A stretch of DNA of 62,501 bases from a virus, in IMG/VR virus record IMGVR_UViG_3300017992_000027, positions 1 to 62,501 of that record. One strand, given 5' to 3'. The notes under the pieces were generated by a model that saw only the letters and a list, made by a program, of their open reading frames with translations, was not told the origin of the DNA and did not search any database. The position numbers and the translations under genes were made by a program. This document shows positions 30,633 to 37,110 of the stretch, piece after piece. Numbering within the stretch: position 1 is the stretch's first letter; each line of letters opens with the position of its first letter.

Positions 30633-31057
30633 CTGTCACTCCCGTCTTTCCAGAATTTGGTTCGCTTGAGGTAGTGCTCTCTTCTGTCGTCATCCCAGCT
30701 CTCCATCCGAGTAATGTTACTCATTCTGTCTGCAAGCTTGATCAAGATTGCGTCTTTGCTCTTCAACCTCGGGAAGTAGTACCCATAGTTATCTTTCCTT
30801 CCTTCATGCGTGACTTCATACACGAGGTCTGCTACACGCTGCGGGAACTCGCGTACTAGATCTTCATAGGTTGTATCGGTGTCCTCAATCACATCATGAA
30901 GTAGAGCTGCAGCGAGCATCTCTACATCTTCAGTGACCTGTGCTACGATCTCCATGACATGCTGACAATGGTTGAAGTAGGGATCGCCGTTGTCGTCCAC
31001 CTGCGAGGCGTGTGCCTCCCGCGCGAAGTTGTATGCCTTGGTGTAGAGGTCAGTCAT
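30629..31057 (-). CDS. HD-domain phosphohydrolase (SpoT/MESH1-like)
   Basis: A 142-residue HD-domain enzyme of the RelA/SpoT hydrolase type. Metal-binding pattern: FAREAHASQ, FNHCQHV, the HD pair in LLHDVIEDTDTTYEDL, and the late Asp in KLADRMSNITRM. The length matches stand-alone hydrolases of (p)ppGpp or NADPH (MESH1). It has no synthetase domain. In a virus it could remove a host alarm nucleotide, or recycle nucleotides for DNA synthesis. Overlaps neighbours by 4 nt on both sides. Confidence 0.8.
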   Translation of the reverse strand: MTDLYTKAYNFAREAHASQVDDNGDPYFNHCQHVMEIVAQVTEDVEMLAAALLHDVIEDTDTTYEDLVREFPQRVADLVYEVTHEGRKDNYGYYFPRLKSKDAILIKLADRMSNITRMESWDDDRREHYLKRTKFWKDGSDR

Positions 31058-31452
31058 TGTCTCGTCGCCTTCTCATCGTCAAGCGCTTCAGGTGCTGGCT
31101 GCTGGTCTGCGTTCATCCCGCTTGTGTGCGGGTCTCCGTTCACTTCACGATTCTCTGCCGTTGTAATCCAGCTACGCTTGTGCCAAAGCCTCAATTCTCG
31201 TTGTCTTCGTTCAGCATGAGCGAGTTCCCAAGCTTCTTCACTTAGCTTACACCAATGTGTCCCTTGTGAATTATGGTGCCGTATAACTATACGTCCAAAG
31301 CTAACAAAGCTTTCCTTATTCCAGCGGTTAGCAATTGCCATATCAATATCATTCATATGACGAGTGTCAACTCTACCACCAAAATCTACTGCCCGCGTCT
31401 CAAGAAAGAGTAACAGACTTCGTTCATCTTTACTCATCTCAGATAATTTCAT
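31054..31452 (-). CDS. Hypothetical protein, possible winged helix
   Basis: A 132-residue protein. The first part (SKDERSLLLFLETRAVDFGGRVD, ANRWNKESFVSFGRIVI, WCKLSEEAWELAHAERRQREL) looks like a winged-helix domain followed by a charged helix, a design seen in phage hypothetical proteins. The end is disordered (NGDPHTSGMNADQQPAPEAL). Function unknown. Confidence 0.55.
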   Translation of the reverse strand: MKLSEMSKDERSLLLFLETRAVDFGGRVDTRHMNDIDMAIANRWNKESFVSFGRIVIRHHNSQGTHWCKLSEEAWELAHAERRQRELRLWHKRSWITTAENREVNGDPHTSGMNADQQPAPEALDDEKATRQ

Positions 31453-31661
31453 ACCTTTCCTCCGGTCATTGCGATCGCCTGATCAAATGGAAACTTCGCT
31501 CCATACTTACAGATGATCTCTACATCTTCGTCTGGAGATAACCCCTTGCCTTTTCCGATGTACGCCTTATCTTCAAAGCCGTTGTTCATTGCGACTATGC
31601 CGATGGTGTCACCGTCCCATAGGGTGAACCAGACTACACCGTACACTTTATTCTCGGTCAT
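31449..31661 (-). CDS. Hypothetical protein, unknown function
   Basis: A 70-residue protein (MTENKVYGVVWFTLWDGDT, IGIVAMNNGFEDKAYIGKGKG, DVEIICKYGAKFPFDQAIAM). The ATG at 31661 overlaps the upstream stop as ATGA. The pattern VYGVVWFTLWDGDTIGIV...KAYIG reads as a compact alpha/beta or beta-barrel domain known from phage hypothetical proteins. No function. Confidence 0.55.
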   Translation of the reverse strand: MTENKVYGVVWFTLWDGDTIGIVAMNNGFEDKAYIGKGKGLSPDEDVEIICKYGAKFPFDQAIAMTGGKV

Positions 31662-32083
31662 TGTATCCTCCAGCTTTGTATGTGCCAAGCTTCTTCAATA
31701 CTCTTGTCAGCTCGAGCCTTCAATTCTTTGAGCGACTTGATTCTTTTGTCAGCTTGCTTCTTGTAGACGTTGGCTTCCTCTCGGGTTGTTGGAACATAGT
31801 AGCTCCAGTCTTCCCCTATCAATTCTGCTACGACAAAGCAGTTACTTCTTCGTCTAAGCTTAGAGATAGAGCGGTGAAGCATATCTGTGAGAATAAATTG
31901 ATTCAACTCCTTCATCTCAGATCGCTTCAGACCGTAGACCTTCTCAAACATCTTCACTCTCGTGATGGCGTTCTTCTTTCCGATATGACTTCGCATCAGG
32001 TCCATGATGTCTTCGGCTACAATACCGACAGTCACATCAACCCATTCGAACTTGGATTTCTGCTTCAGTTCAAGCACTTGCAT
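31658..32083 (-). CDS. Hypothetical helical protein
   Basis: A 141-residue protein. The ATG at 32083 lies inside the end of the upstream frame and is preferred to a longer version that would overlap it by 92 nt. Helices: EDIMDLMRSHIGKKNAIT, KVYGLKRSEMKELNQFIL, then a basic stretch ISKLRRRSNCFVVAEL and a charged coiled end. The middle could be a DNA-binding winged helix. Function unknown. Confidence 0.5.
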   Translation of the reverse strand: MQVLELKQKSKFEWVDVTVGIVAEDIMDLMRSHIGKKNAITRVKMFEKVYGLKRSEMKELNQFILTDMLHRSISKLRRRSNCFVVAELIGEDWSYYVPTTREEANVYKKQADKRIKSLKELKARADKSIEEAWHIQSWRIQ

Positions 32084-32420
32084 TTTGCTTCTCCAAGTAA
32101 TAGTATCGGGCGTTGATCTGTGACTTCCTTCTGTTCGGTAGCTTTTCTTCCAAATACGCAATGTTGTTTGCTACAGATTTTCTGTTGTCCCAGAGCTTAT
32201 CGAATAAAGCTTTCTCTGCCTCAGTCCAGGGATTGTATCCCTTCTTCGTCGTTGTCATCTTCTTCATTGGTTGCACCACGTGTAGATTGACTAGCTTCTT
32301 TGAGAGCGTCATCAATCCTTGGAGCTCACTTGCGTCAAGAGTTGACGGTATCATGAGCTTCACAGCCACGTAGTCGTTTATGTTTATTGTGTGCTCGAGG
32401 AGCACTTCTTTGTCTTTCAT
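32070..32420 (-). CDS. SANT/Myb-like protein
   Basis: A 116-residue protein with a C-terminal Myb/SANT-type three-helix segment: NPWTEAEKALFDKLWD, VANNIAYLEEKLPNRRKSQINARYYYLEK. The W-x2-EE-like start and NRRK-x-Q-I-N-x-R-Y-Y pattern resemble SANT domains that bind DNA or histone-like tails. The front half is beta-like. This is the best transcription-factor candidate of the minus early operon. Confidence 0.55.
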   Translation of the reverse strand: MKDKEVLLEHTININDYVAVKLMIPSTLDASELQGLMTLSKKLVNLHVVQPMKKMTTTKKGYNPWTEAEKALFDKLWDNRKSVANNIAYLEEKLPNRRKSQINARYYYLEKQNASA

Positions 32421-32635
32421 GTTGTTTCCCCTGTTATACTTTTCTTACCGTTCAGCACGTCTTTGTGTGCTCGTATGTAAGCGTCAATCTCGGCTTCAGT
32501 ATGTTTGAGCCGAATATGATCAAAGATCCTGCGCCTGAGCGCGGTCTTGTTTCCTTCCATGTGTGTTACCCAATTACACAATGGACATGTAACTAGCGCG
32601 GTCTTCGCTACTAGTCTAGCTTTGTGTGCTCTCAT
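32417..32635 (-). CDS. C2H2-type zinc finger protein
   Basis: A 72-residue protein starting MRAHKARLVAKTALVTCPLCNW; the ATG at 32635 overlaps the upstream stop. Cys17 and Cys20 plus His in FDHIRLKH (four residues between His) make one classic C2H2 finger, flanked by basic helices. Such fingers are common in archaeal virus regulators. DNA targets unknown. Confidence 0.65.
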   Translation of the reverse strand: MRAHKARLVAKTALVTCPLCNWVTHMEGNKTALRRRIFDHIRLKHTEAEIDAYIRAHKDVLNGKKSITGETT

Positions 32636-32841
32636 GAACCACATCCCGGACATTCGTAGTAGACTTCATCGAGCTCATCATCCGCGGCTACGATAACTAG
32701 TTTGCTTCCGCAGTTGGTGCATAGTCCTTTCTCTTCGACTTCAACCATGCACGTGCTGAGATCGCCTTCAGGCGGGAAGTGCTCTGCATTGAAATCAAGA
32801 TCGATGTGTTTGTCGCAATACTCGCAATAGACGATGCTCAT
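32632..32841 (-). CDS. Zinc-ribbon protein with three Cys pairs
   Basis: A 69-residue acidic protein, start MSIVYCEYCDKH overlapping the upstream stop. Cys pairs at residues 6/9, 41/44 (LCTNCGSK) and 64/67 (ECPGCGS). The last two pairs form a ribbon; the first may form another site with Cys31. Part of a row of five such genes. Confidence 0.65.
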   Translation of the reverse strand: MSIVYCEYCDKHIDLDFNAEHFPPEGDLSTCMVEVEEKGLCTNCGSKLVIVAADDELDEVYYECPGCGS

Positions 32842-33017
32842 TTCATCTTCCTCCTTCGTACAGGACGTAAGCATTCACAGCGTTCTTTCGGTCCTTCAAC
32901 TCCAGGCGAAACATAGGGTAATTCGCACTTATAGCACGTTCCGCAGAACGGGCAGACGTTGAACTCCATCCAGCGATCTTTACCGCATCGTTCGCATTGC
33001 TTGATCTTTGCCATCAT
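32838..33017 (-). CDS. Cysteine-rich zinc protein, 59 residues
   Basis: A short frame that is easy to miss. It starts MMAKIKQCERCGKDRWMEFN at an ATG overlapping the upstream TGA and ends in a TGA overlapping the next ATG. Cys at 8/11, 22/25, 28/31 and 47/49 (VCPFCGTCYKCEL, RCECL) indicate two zinc sites. Overlapping start and stop codons at both ends support it as a real gene. Confidence 0.7.
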   Translation of the reverse strand: MMAKIKQCERCGKDRWMEFNVCPFCGTCYKCELPYVSPGVEGPKERCECLRPVRRRKMK

Positions 33018-33178
33018 GCTTCCTCCTTCTTGAGAGGCGGGTATCTGTCTCCACAGTTAGCGCAATAAGGAACGTCTTGCAGATAGCCTTCGTCCATCAT
33101 CATCTCTCCCTTGTGCACAACTGCGTTACAACATTGGGTTCTTTTGTGAAGTAGCTCTGCGTCTCGTTTGTCTTCCAT
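33014..33178 (-). CDS. Small Cys-containing protein
   Basis: A 54-residue protein starting MEDKRDAELLHKRTQCC; a GAGGAG ribosome site precedes the ATG at 33178. Cys at 16/17 and 39/42 (YCANCGDRYPP) make a zinc site. A longer in-frame start at 33220 would overlap the upstream gene and lacks this ribosome site. Confidence 0.6.
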   Translation of the reverse strand: MEDKRDAELLHKRTQCCNAVVHKGEMMMDEGYLQDVPYCANCGDRYPPLKKEEA

Positions 33179-33188
33179 TGTCTTCTCC

Positions 33189-33374
33189 TCAGCAGTAGCA
33201 ATCGCACCGCGGCTTTCCACACAATGTGCAGATGTCGTTGATGTCGATGCACTTCTGTCTGATCTCTTCCATGCAATCGTGGCAAGCGTGCGGGACGAAC
33301 AGACCCTCCAGCCTGTTCGTCTTTTTCCCGCAGTGCTTGCACGTTTGTCTAGTCGTTGTCTGTACTGTCGCCAT
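33189..33374 (-). CDS. Cys-rich zinc protein
   Basis: A 61-residue protein from the ATG at 33374, which lies within the end of the upstream gene. Contents: TCKHCGKKT at 12/15, ACHDCMEE at 31/34, and CTLCGKPRCDCYC near the end. Ten Cys in all, enough for two zinc sites. The Cys-rich tail CDCYC resembles metallothionein-like ends. Confidence 0.6.
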   Translation of the reverse strand: MATVQTTTRQTCKHCGKKTNRLEGLFVPHACHDCMEEIRQKCIDINDICTLCGKPRCDCYC

Positions 33375-33519
33375 CGTCTTCCTCCTCAGCAAAAGCTTTG
33401 ATCGCGTCAAAATGCTCAACGATCAATTGCGCTTTCTTCTTCCCGAACTTAAATGGGAACTTATCATCTGGGTTTAGCACGAGAAGTTTGTGCCCTTTGT
33501 ATTCTGTAAATTCAGTCAT
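33349..33519 (-). CDS. Small acidic protein, unknown function
   Basis: A 56-residue protein (MTEFTEYKGHKLLVLNPDDKFP) with a basic stretch FKFGKKKAQLIVEHFDAIKAFAEEEDD. The second part is a pattern seen in small phage proteins of unknown function (FGxxKAxLIxxxxxxIxxF). The ATG at 33519 lies in the end of the upstream gene. No function. Confidence 0.55.
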   Translation of the reverse strand: MTEFTEYKGHKLLVLNPDDKFPFKFGKKKAQLIVEHFDAIKAFAEEEDDGDSTDND

Positions 33520-33730
33520 TGTCTTCTTCATCCTCTTCTTCGTCTCTAGTTGCTGTACCGGCTTGGGTGTTGTTGACTGTTACGAGGTCAACTACCATAG
33601 TGTTCGATACAACACCTACGTTGTCGCGAGCAATCTCTTCAGCTTGCATCTTCGCGTCTTCTTCGTTGTCTGCCTCAACTGAGACAGAGACTTCGATGTC
33701 GCATGATACGTCTACGATGTAGTTTACCAT
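33512..33730 (-). CDS. Small beta-rich protein, unknown function
   Basis: A 72-residue protein: MVNYIVDVSCDIEVSVSVEADNEEDAKMQAEEIAR then VVDLVTVNN and an acidic tail. The front resembles small DpnD/PcfM-like or phage hypothetical proteins with strand-helix-strand shape (V-x-A-x-x-x-E-E-A). It directly follows the stop of the upstream gene. Function unknown. Confidence 0.55.
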   Translation of the reverse strand: MVNYIVDVSCDIEVSVSVEADNEEDAKMQAEEIARDNVGVVSNTMVVDLVTVNNTQAGTATRDEEEDEEDND

Positions 33731-33907
33731 CTAGCAGACCTCGAAGTATTCACCAAGCACGTTGAGCAGGTGATTGTAGTCACCGCTTGTTGCTTCGGTT
33801 CGGATCTTGTTCCAATCCATATCGTTCTTTTCAGCAACTCGTCTTGCCTTCCCAAGTAGAGCGAAAGCGTTGCCGTCTGTTCCAATTATTTCTAGTTCAG
33901 GTTTCAT
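33731..33907 (-). CDS. Small conserved phage-type protein
   Basis: A 58-residue frame starting MKPELEIIGTDGNAFALLG and continuing KARRVAEKNDMDWNKI then ATSGDYNHLLNVLGEYFEV. As I remember it, the pattern L-x-GxDGNAFxLLGxAR followed by AxSGDYxHLLxxxxxYFxV occurs in many tailed phages as a protein of unknown function. It overlaps the SprT gene end by 11 nt. Confidence 0.65.
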   Translation of the reverse strand: MKPELEIIGTDGNAFALLGKARRVAEKNDMDWNKIRTEATSGDYNHLLNVLGEYFEVC

Positions 33908-34415
33908 TTGTGTCTTCCTCCTTGATGTACCGACTAGATACTACGGATGTCTTACATGTGTTGCAAGTAGCGGTTTGATGAACTCGTCTTGCTCGAACGA
34001 ACGGTTCAAAACAAGCGTTTGGACATTCAATGCGCCAACCCCGAGTGCGTTTAACTGGTACACCCATGTGTAAGCGGGTACCAGATCCTCCCATCGAAAT
34101 GAACTTCTGTCTCCAGACTGGAGAGTGGTGTTCACCTGGACAGAGGGCGTGTGCTGCCTCATGGATCACGGTGTCTTTGAGCTCTTCCCATGGACTCTGC
34201 TCGACATGATGCTTGCTGATAAGAATCGTCTTCTTTCGTGGCATGCATCGTCCGAGTGTCCTGAAGCCTGAACCCCAACGGAGAATCCAGTCATGAAGAT
34301 CGTACTTGGTCTGGACTTCTTCCCAGAAAGCACGAACCTGCTTTTGCTTCTCCGTCTCGGCTGCTTGCTTCCGAGCGAGTCTTCGTTCTTTTCGGCGTTG
34401 TTTTTTGTCGGTCAT
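33897..34415 (-). CDS. SprT-like metalloprotease
   Basis: A 172-residue protein with the SprT/Spartan zinc metalloprotease site: VIHEAAHALCPGEHHSPVW, with HEAAH near residue 85-89 and a third His in GEHHSP. A C-terminal zinc ribbon (CPNACFEP, TCNTCKTS) follows. The N-terminus is a very basic arm (KKQRRKERRLARKQ). Cellular SprT proteins cut DNA-bound proteins; in a virus it could clear crosslinked or host DNA proteins. It is the first gene of the minus operon, with its promoter in the divergent region 34416-34677. Confidence 0.8.
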   Translation of the reverse strand: MTDKKQRRKERRLARKQAAETEKQKQVRAFWEEVQTKYDLHDWILRWGSGFRTLGRCMPRKKTILISKHHVEQSPWEELKDTVIHEAAHALCPGEHHSPVWRQKFISMGGSGTRLHMGVPVKRTRGWRIECPNACFEPFVRARRVHQTATCNTCKTSVVSSRYIKEEDTNET

Positions 34416-34433
34416 CGTAGTGTGTGTAGATCA

Positions 34434-34455
34434 CCCCTAGAGGGGTATATATCTA
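34434..34455 (-). promoter_or_regulatory. Promoter and operator-like repeat for SprT operon
   Basis: On the minus strand a GATATATACC box near 34446-34455 is followed by the inverted repeat CCCCT-AG-AGGGG at 34434-34445 (plus strand). The repeat lies between box and ATG at 34415, where a bound protein would block initiation. A 16-bp palindrome TATATCTATAGATATA (34448-34463) covers the box itself. Confidence 0.5.
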
Positions 34456-34524
34456 TAGATATAGAACCAAATACATGTTTATAAACCTTTCTCCGCCTGA
34501 TTAAAACCTTTAGATAAAGTATAG

Positions 34525-34553
34525 ATCTATATTCTATAAATCTATATTCTATA
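34525..34553 (+). repeat. Tandem direct repeat ATCTATATTCTATA
   Basis: Two exact 14-bp copies at 34525-34538 and 34540-34553 separated by one base; a partial third (ATCAATATT) follows at 34555. The period of 15 bp is not a helical turn multiple that favours one face of DNA, so cooperative binding is uncertain. Confidence 0.85.
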
Positions 34554-34625
34554 GATCAATATTTTAGAGTAGATATGTTATTACTAATCGGTTACAAGAA
34601 TCACTCCTCTATAGGTATAACAAAG

Positions 34626-34635
34626 TATATAAATA
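34626..34635 (+). promoter_or_regulatory. TATA box for 34678 gene
   Basis: TATATAAATA lies about 43 nt before the ATG at 34678. The expected leader of roughly 20 nt includes the strong ribosome site TAGGAGGGTG. Confidence 0.6.
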
Positions 34636-34677
34636 CCAGAACCCTAATAAAACTATCAAATAGGAGGGTGACACACC

Positions 34678-34899
34678 ATGCCAAGATATGACGAAGAAAC
34701 ACAAAAGAAAGCTTTGGCTCTAGCACAAAAGGGCACACCACTGAAAGAAGTACAACGACAAGTCGGACCGAATCCAAGCGCTATCAAGAGATACGCGAAG
34801 AAGCTCGGAATCAAGCTGCCAAAGAAAGAAGCAGCACAGAAGAAACCAGCTGCATCGAAACCTGCAGCAAAGCCGGCGACGAAACCTGCAGCGAAGTAA
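34678..34899 (+). CDS. Helix-turn-helix protein with H1-like tail
   Basis: A 73-residue protein. Residues 1-48 form a resolvase/Xre-like helix-turn-helix (ETQKKALALAQKGTPLKEVQRQVG, NPSAIKRYAKKLGIK). Residues 49-73 are a Lys/Pro/Ala tail (KKEAAQKKPAASKPAAKP and so on), like the C-terminal tail of histone H1 and of bacterial HU-type proteins. It has an AGGAGG ribosome site and stands first in the nucleotide-metabolism operon. A chromatin-like or regulatory DNA-binding role is likely. Confidence 0.65.
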   Translation: MPRYDEETQKKALALAQKGTPLKEVQRQVGPNPSAIKRYAKKLGIKLPKKEAAQKKPAASKPAAKPATKPAAK

Positions 34900-34905
34900 G
34901 TCTCA

Positions 34906-35424
34906 ATGATCGTAATCATTGACGGCACAGATTGTGCTGGCAAGACAACTTTGTTAGAGCGGGTGAGCAAGAAGCTCAATCGTGGAGCGATCATCAAGAA
35001 TACCTTCAAGCCGAAGGTGTCGAAAGATCACGACGCAATTAAAGTTCAATACTCACAGCTCGCTGCAGCGGGTAGAAAGCTGGTCGAGGAAGCTGGCCAA
35101 CTAATTTTCCTCGACCGCTTTTATCCATCTCAATTAGTGTACTCGGTACTGCGTGAAGACGATGAGCTTCACAATGCGTGGTACACTGGATTTGAGGTCG
35201 CAATAAGTGATATTGCCAAATACGTCTGGGTCTACGAAGATAAAGAGACTTTGGCTGAACGGTACAAGGACAGAGGAGATGAGCACGTCAATTTAGAACA
35301 GATCTACATGCTGCATGACAGGTATGAAGAATTCTTTGAACGCTGCACGCTCCAGAAGATCAAAGTTAAATCGATGGACGAGGACGCTGTAGAGCAGGTC
35401 ATTGCATTCATCGAACGAGGATAA
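34906..35424 (+). CDS. Thymidylate kinase-like enzyme
   Basis: A 172-residue P-loop kinase: MIVIIDGTDCAGKTTLLERV is the P-loop, FLDRFYPSQLVYS has the DR motif that binds nucleotide and phosphate acceptor, and a lid region LAERYKDRGDEHVN is present. The fold is that of dTMP kinase, a bit short. With the ThyA-family enzyme and dCMP deaminase it would supply nucleotide diphosphates. A broader deoxynucleotide kinase role is possible. Confidence 0.8.
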   Translation: MIVIIDGTDCAGKTTLLERVSKKLNRGAIIKNTFKPKVSKDHDAIKVQYSQLAAAGRKLVEEAGQLIFLDRFYPSQLVYSVLREDDELHNAWYTGFEVAISDIAKYVWVYEDKETLAERYKDRGDEHVNLEQIYMLHDRYEEFFERCTLQKIKVKSMDEDAVEQVIAFIERG

Positions 35425-35425
35425 C

Positions 35426-36082
35426 ATGGTAAACATAAACGATATGGATGGACCTGAGCAGGTCCCAGAGAACGTACTGCAAGCTATCTTTGAGAAGCAA
35501 TGGAAACTCGCAGAGAAATACAAAGATATTGAAGGGATGGAAGATCTGTTATCGGAGAAGCGCTTAAAGACAAATCTCGACACGCAATTTGGCCAGATCT
35601 GGCTGAAAGATTTCTGTTGGAGAGTGACTGAAGAATTAGCTGAGAGTATAGAGCCGGTCTACATGCATGAAGAACTAACAGACGAAATGCGTCAGCACTA
35701 CATTGAAGAGCTAGCTGATGCACTTCACTTCTTTGTTGAGCTGTGTATCATAGCAGGCTACTCAGAGAATGATTTCAAGAATATTGAAGACATCACTACA
35801 GAAGTCATCACAGAGATTGAAAACGAGAACGCTGATCAATTAGCTGCAAACCACTGGTCCGTAGTATATTATTTGGGACTGTTTGCCAATTGTTTGAAGC
35901 AAAAGAAGTGGAAGCAAACACATCAACTCACAGATCGCAAGAAGGCTTTCAGCAATTTGAACAAAGCGTACGAAGCGCTGATCATGGCAATGAAATTCGC
36001 CGGATGTACAGATGAGGATATCTACAGCTTCTATTTCAAAAAGAACGCTGTGAATCAATTCCGACAACGGAGTAACTATTAG
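35426..36082 (+). CDS. All-alpha dUTPase/MazG-like pyrophosphatase
   Basis: A 218-residue helical protein, start MVNINDMDGPEQ just after the kinase stop. The metal site of all-alpha NTP pyrophosphatases is visible: FCWRVTEELAESIEP (E-x2-E-like pair) and HYIEELADALHFFVEL (E-E-x2-D). The pattern is that of dimeric dUTPases of phages. It would hydrolyse dUTP (or dCTP) to the monophosphate and supply the ThyA-family enzyme. Substrate choice cannot be told. Confidence 0.7.
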   Translation: MVNINDMDGPEQVPENVLQAIFEKQWKLAEKYKDIEGMEDLLSEKRLKTNLDTQFGQIWLKDFCWRVTEELAESIEPVYMHEELTDEMRQHYIEELADALHFFVELCIIAGYSENDFKNIEDITTEVITEIENENADQLAANHWSVVYYLGLFANCLKQKKWKQTHQLTDRKKAFSNLNKAYEALIMAMKFAGCTDEDIYSFYFKKNAVNQFRQRSNY

Positions 36083-36094
36083 GAGGAACACACT

Positions 36095-36340
36095 ATGCCA
36101 GAAGAAGAAAACAAAACAGAAGAAGTACACGTATTCGAAGAGACAAAGGAGAGCTTACATCTAGTCAAAGATAAGTTTGAGCTGAAAGTATCAACGGACA
36201 AGATTGAAGGCGCAACAGAACCAGATATCGTACTCATTGTGCAAAAGAAATTGCGCTGGAAAGGCAAGAAGCCCTACGACATGGCTGATTTCGAAATCGC
36301 GCAAGAAGAATTTGCAGCAGCGCTAATGGAGAGACGATGA
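36095..36340 (+). CDS. Hypothetical protein, unknown function
   Basis: An 81-residue acidic protein: unstructured acidic front then ESLHLVKDKFELKVSTDKI and DIVLIVQKKLRWKGKKPYD plus a helical end. AGGAGG ribosome site. It is coupled to the thymidylate synthase-like gene by a 4-nt overlap. Function unknown. Confidence 0.55.
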   Translation: MPEEENKTEEVHVFEETKESLHLVKDKFELKVSTDKIEGATEPDIVLIVQKKLRWKGKKPYDMADFEIAQEEFAAALMERR

Positions 36341-37104
36341 GAATCTATCAGAACATGAGAGAAGCCATGAATGAGATCAAACGTGATCTAGCTGAAATGG
36401 GAGTTGTCGTTAGACCACACACCATGCAGAATAAAGATGTGCGTGGCAATTCAGACTATGACACATTCGAGACGCAGAACTATTGCTACTGCATTCTAGA
36501 CATGGGTGATAAAGATAGACTTGTGCCACATCTTGAATGGTGCAAGGCTGAGCACGCTGAAAGAGTTGATCCAAACTACATGAATCCTGGTAAAGCTTGG
36601 GAGCTACGTGCAGATGTGTGGAAAGAGTTCCTTCGGCCAATCAAAGATATGATCGACGCGCCAGAGTACAAAGATGACGGAAGGTTCTGGGACCACGTTC
36701 CACCTAACGTTGAAGATGATTACATGGTGTTCGAATACACATACAACGAACGACTTCAGTGGCAGATTGCTGGTATCGTAGAAGAGCTCAAAGTAAACCC
36801 GGACACAAGACAAGCAATAATTCAAGTGCATAACAGAGAAGTAGACGCATCAAGAATGCGCAAGTTTAGAATACCTTGTTCGATGTCATACCAGTTCATG
36901 ATCCGAGGCGGAAAGTTAGATGTGATCTACTACCTACGAAGCTCAGACTACAACACACACCTTGCACACGACCTCTGGCTTTGCGATGAATTAAGAAATC
37001 ACATTGCTAAGGAAATAGGAGTACCACCTGGAATACTCTTCTGTAATGAAGGAAGCTTACACGTCTACAAAAATTATGGAGGGAAGGAAGAGCACATCTT
37101 CTAA
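36337..37104 (+). CDS. ThyA-family enzyme with Asp at pyrimidine site
   Basis: A 255-residue member of the thymidylate synthase/dCMP hydroxymethylase family. The catalytic Cys is in FRIPCSMSYQF. The phosphate- and base-binding block is YYLRSSDYNTHLAHDLWL and the HxY motif is in GSLHVYKN. In E. coli ThyA the residue eight after the RSxD aspartate is Asn177, which reads the uracil face; here it is Asp, as reported for T4 dCMP hydroxymethylase. So dCMP methylation or hydroxymethylation is a real alternative to dTMP synthesis. The neighbouring dCMP deaminase and dUTPase genes fit dTMP supply as well. Family call firm, substrate not. Confidence 0.8.
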   Translation: MRIYQNMREAMNEIKRDLAEMGVVVRPHTMQNKDVRGNSDYDTFETQNYCYCILDMGDKDRLVPHLEWCKAEHAERVDPNYMNPGKAWELRADVWKEFLRPIKDMIDAPEYKDDGRFWDHVPPNVEDDYMVFEYTYNERLQWQIAGIVEELKVNPDTRQAIIQVHNREVDASRMRKFRIPCSMSYQFMIRGGKLDVIYYLRSSDYNTHLAHDLWLCDELRNHIAKEIGVPPGILFCNEGSLHVYKNYGGKEEHIF

Positions 37105-37110
37105 AGCACT

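Larger units (their letters stand above)
34416..34677. other. Divergent AT-rich control region with repeats
   Basis: A 262-base region between divergent operons. It holds palindromes CCCCTAGAGGGG, TATATCTATAGATATA (34448-34463) and TATAGATCTATA (34520-34531), and two direct copies of ATCTATATTCTATA (34525-34538 and 34540-34553, period 15). These could be operator iterons for a viral regulator or a second origin. Promoters face both ways; the plus TATA box is at 34626-34635. Confidence 0.6.

Noticed and set aside
34525-34553. Tandem repeats considered as a CRISPR array
   Set aside because: Only two 14-bp copies with a 1-base gap; no spacers and no cas1/cas2. The Cas4-like domain at 22349 is part of a helicase fusion and is far away.
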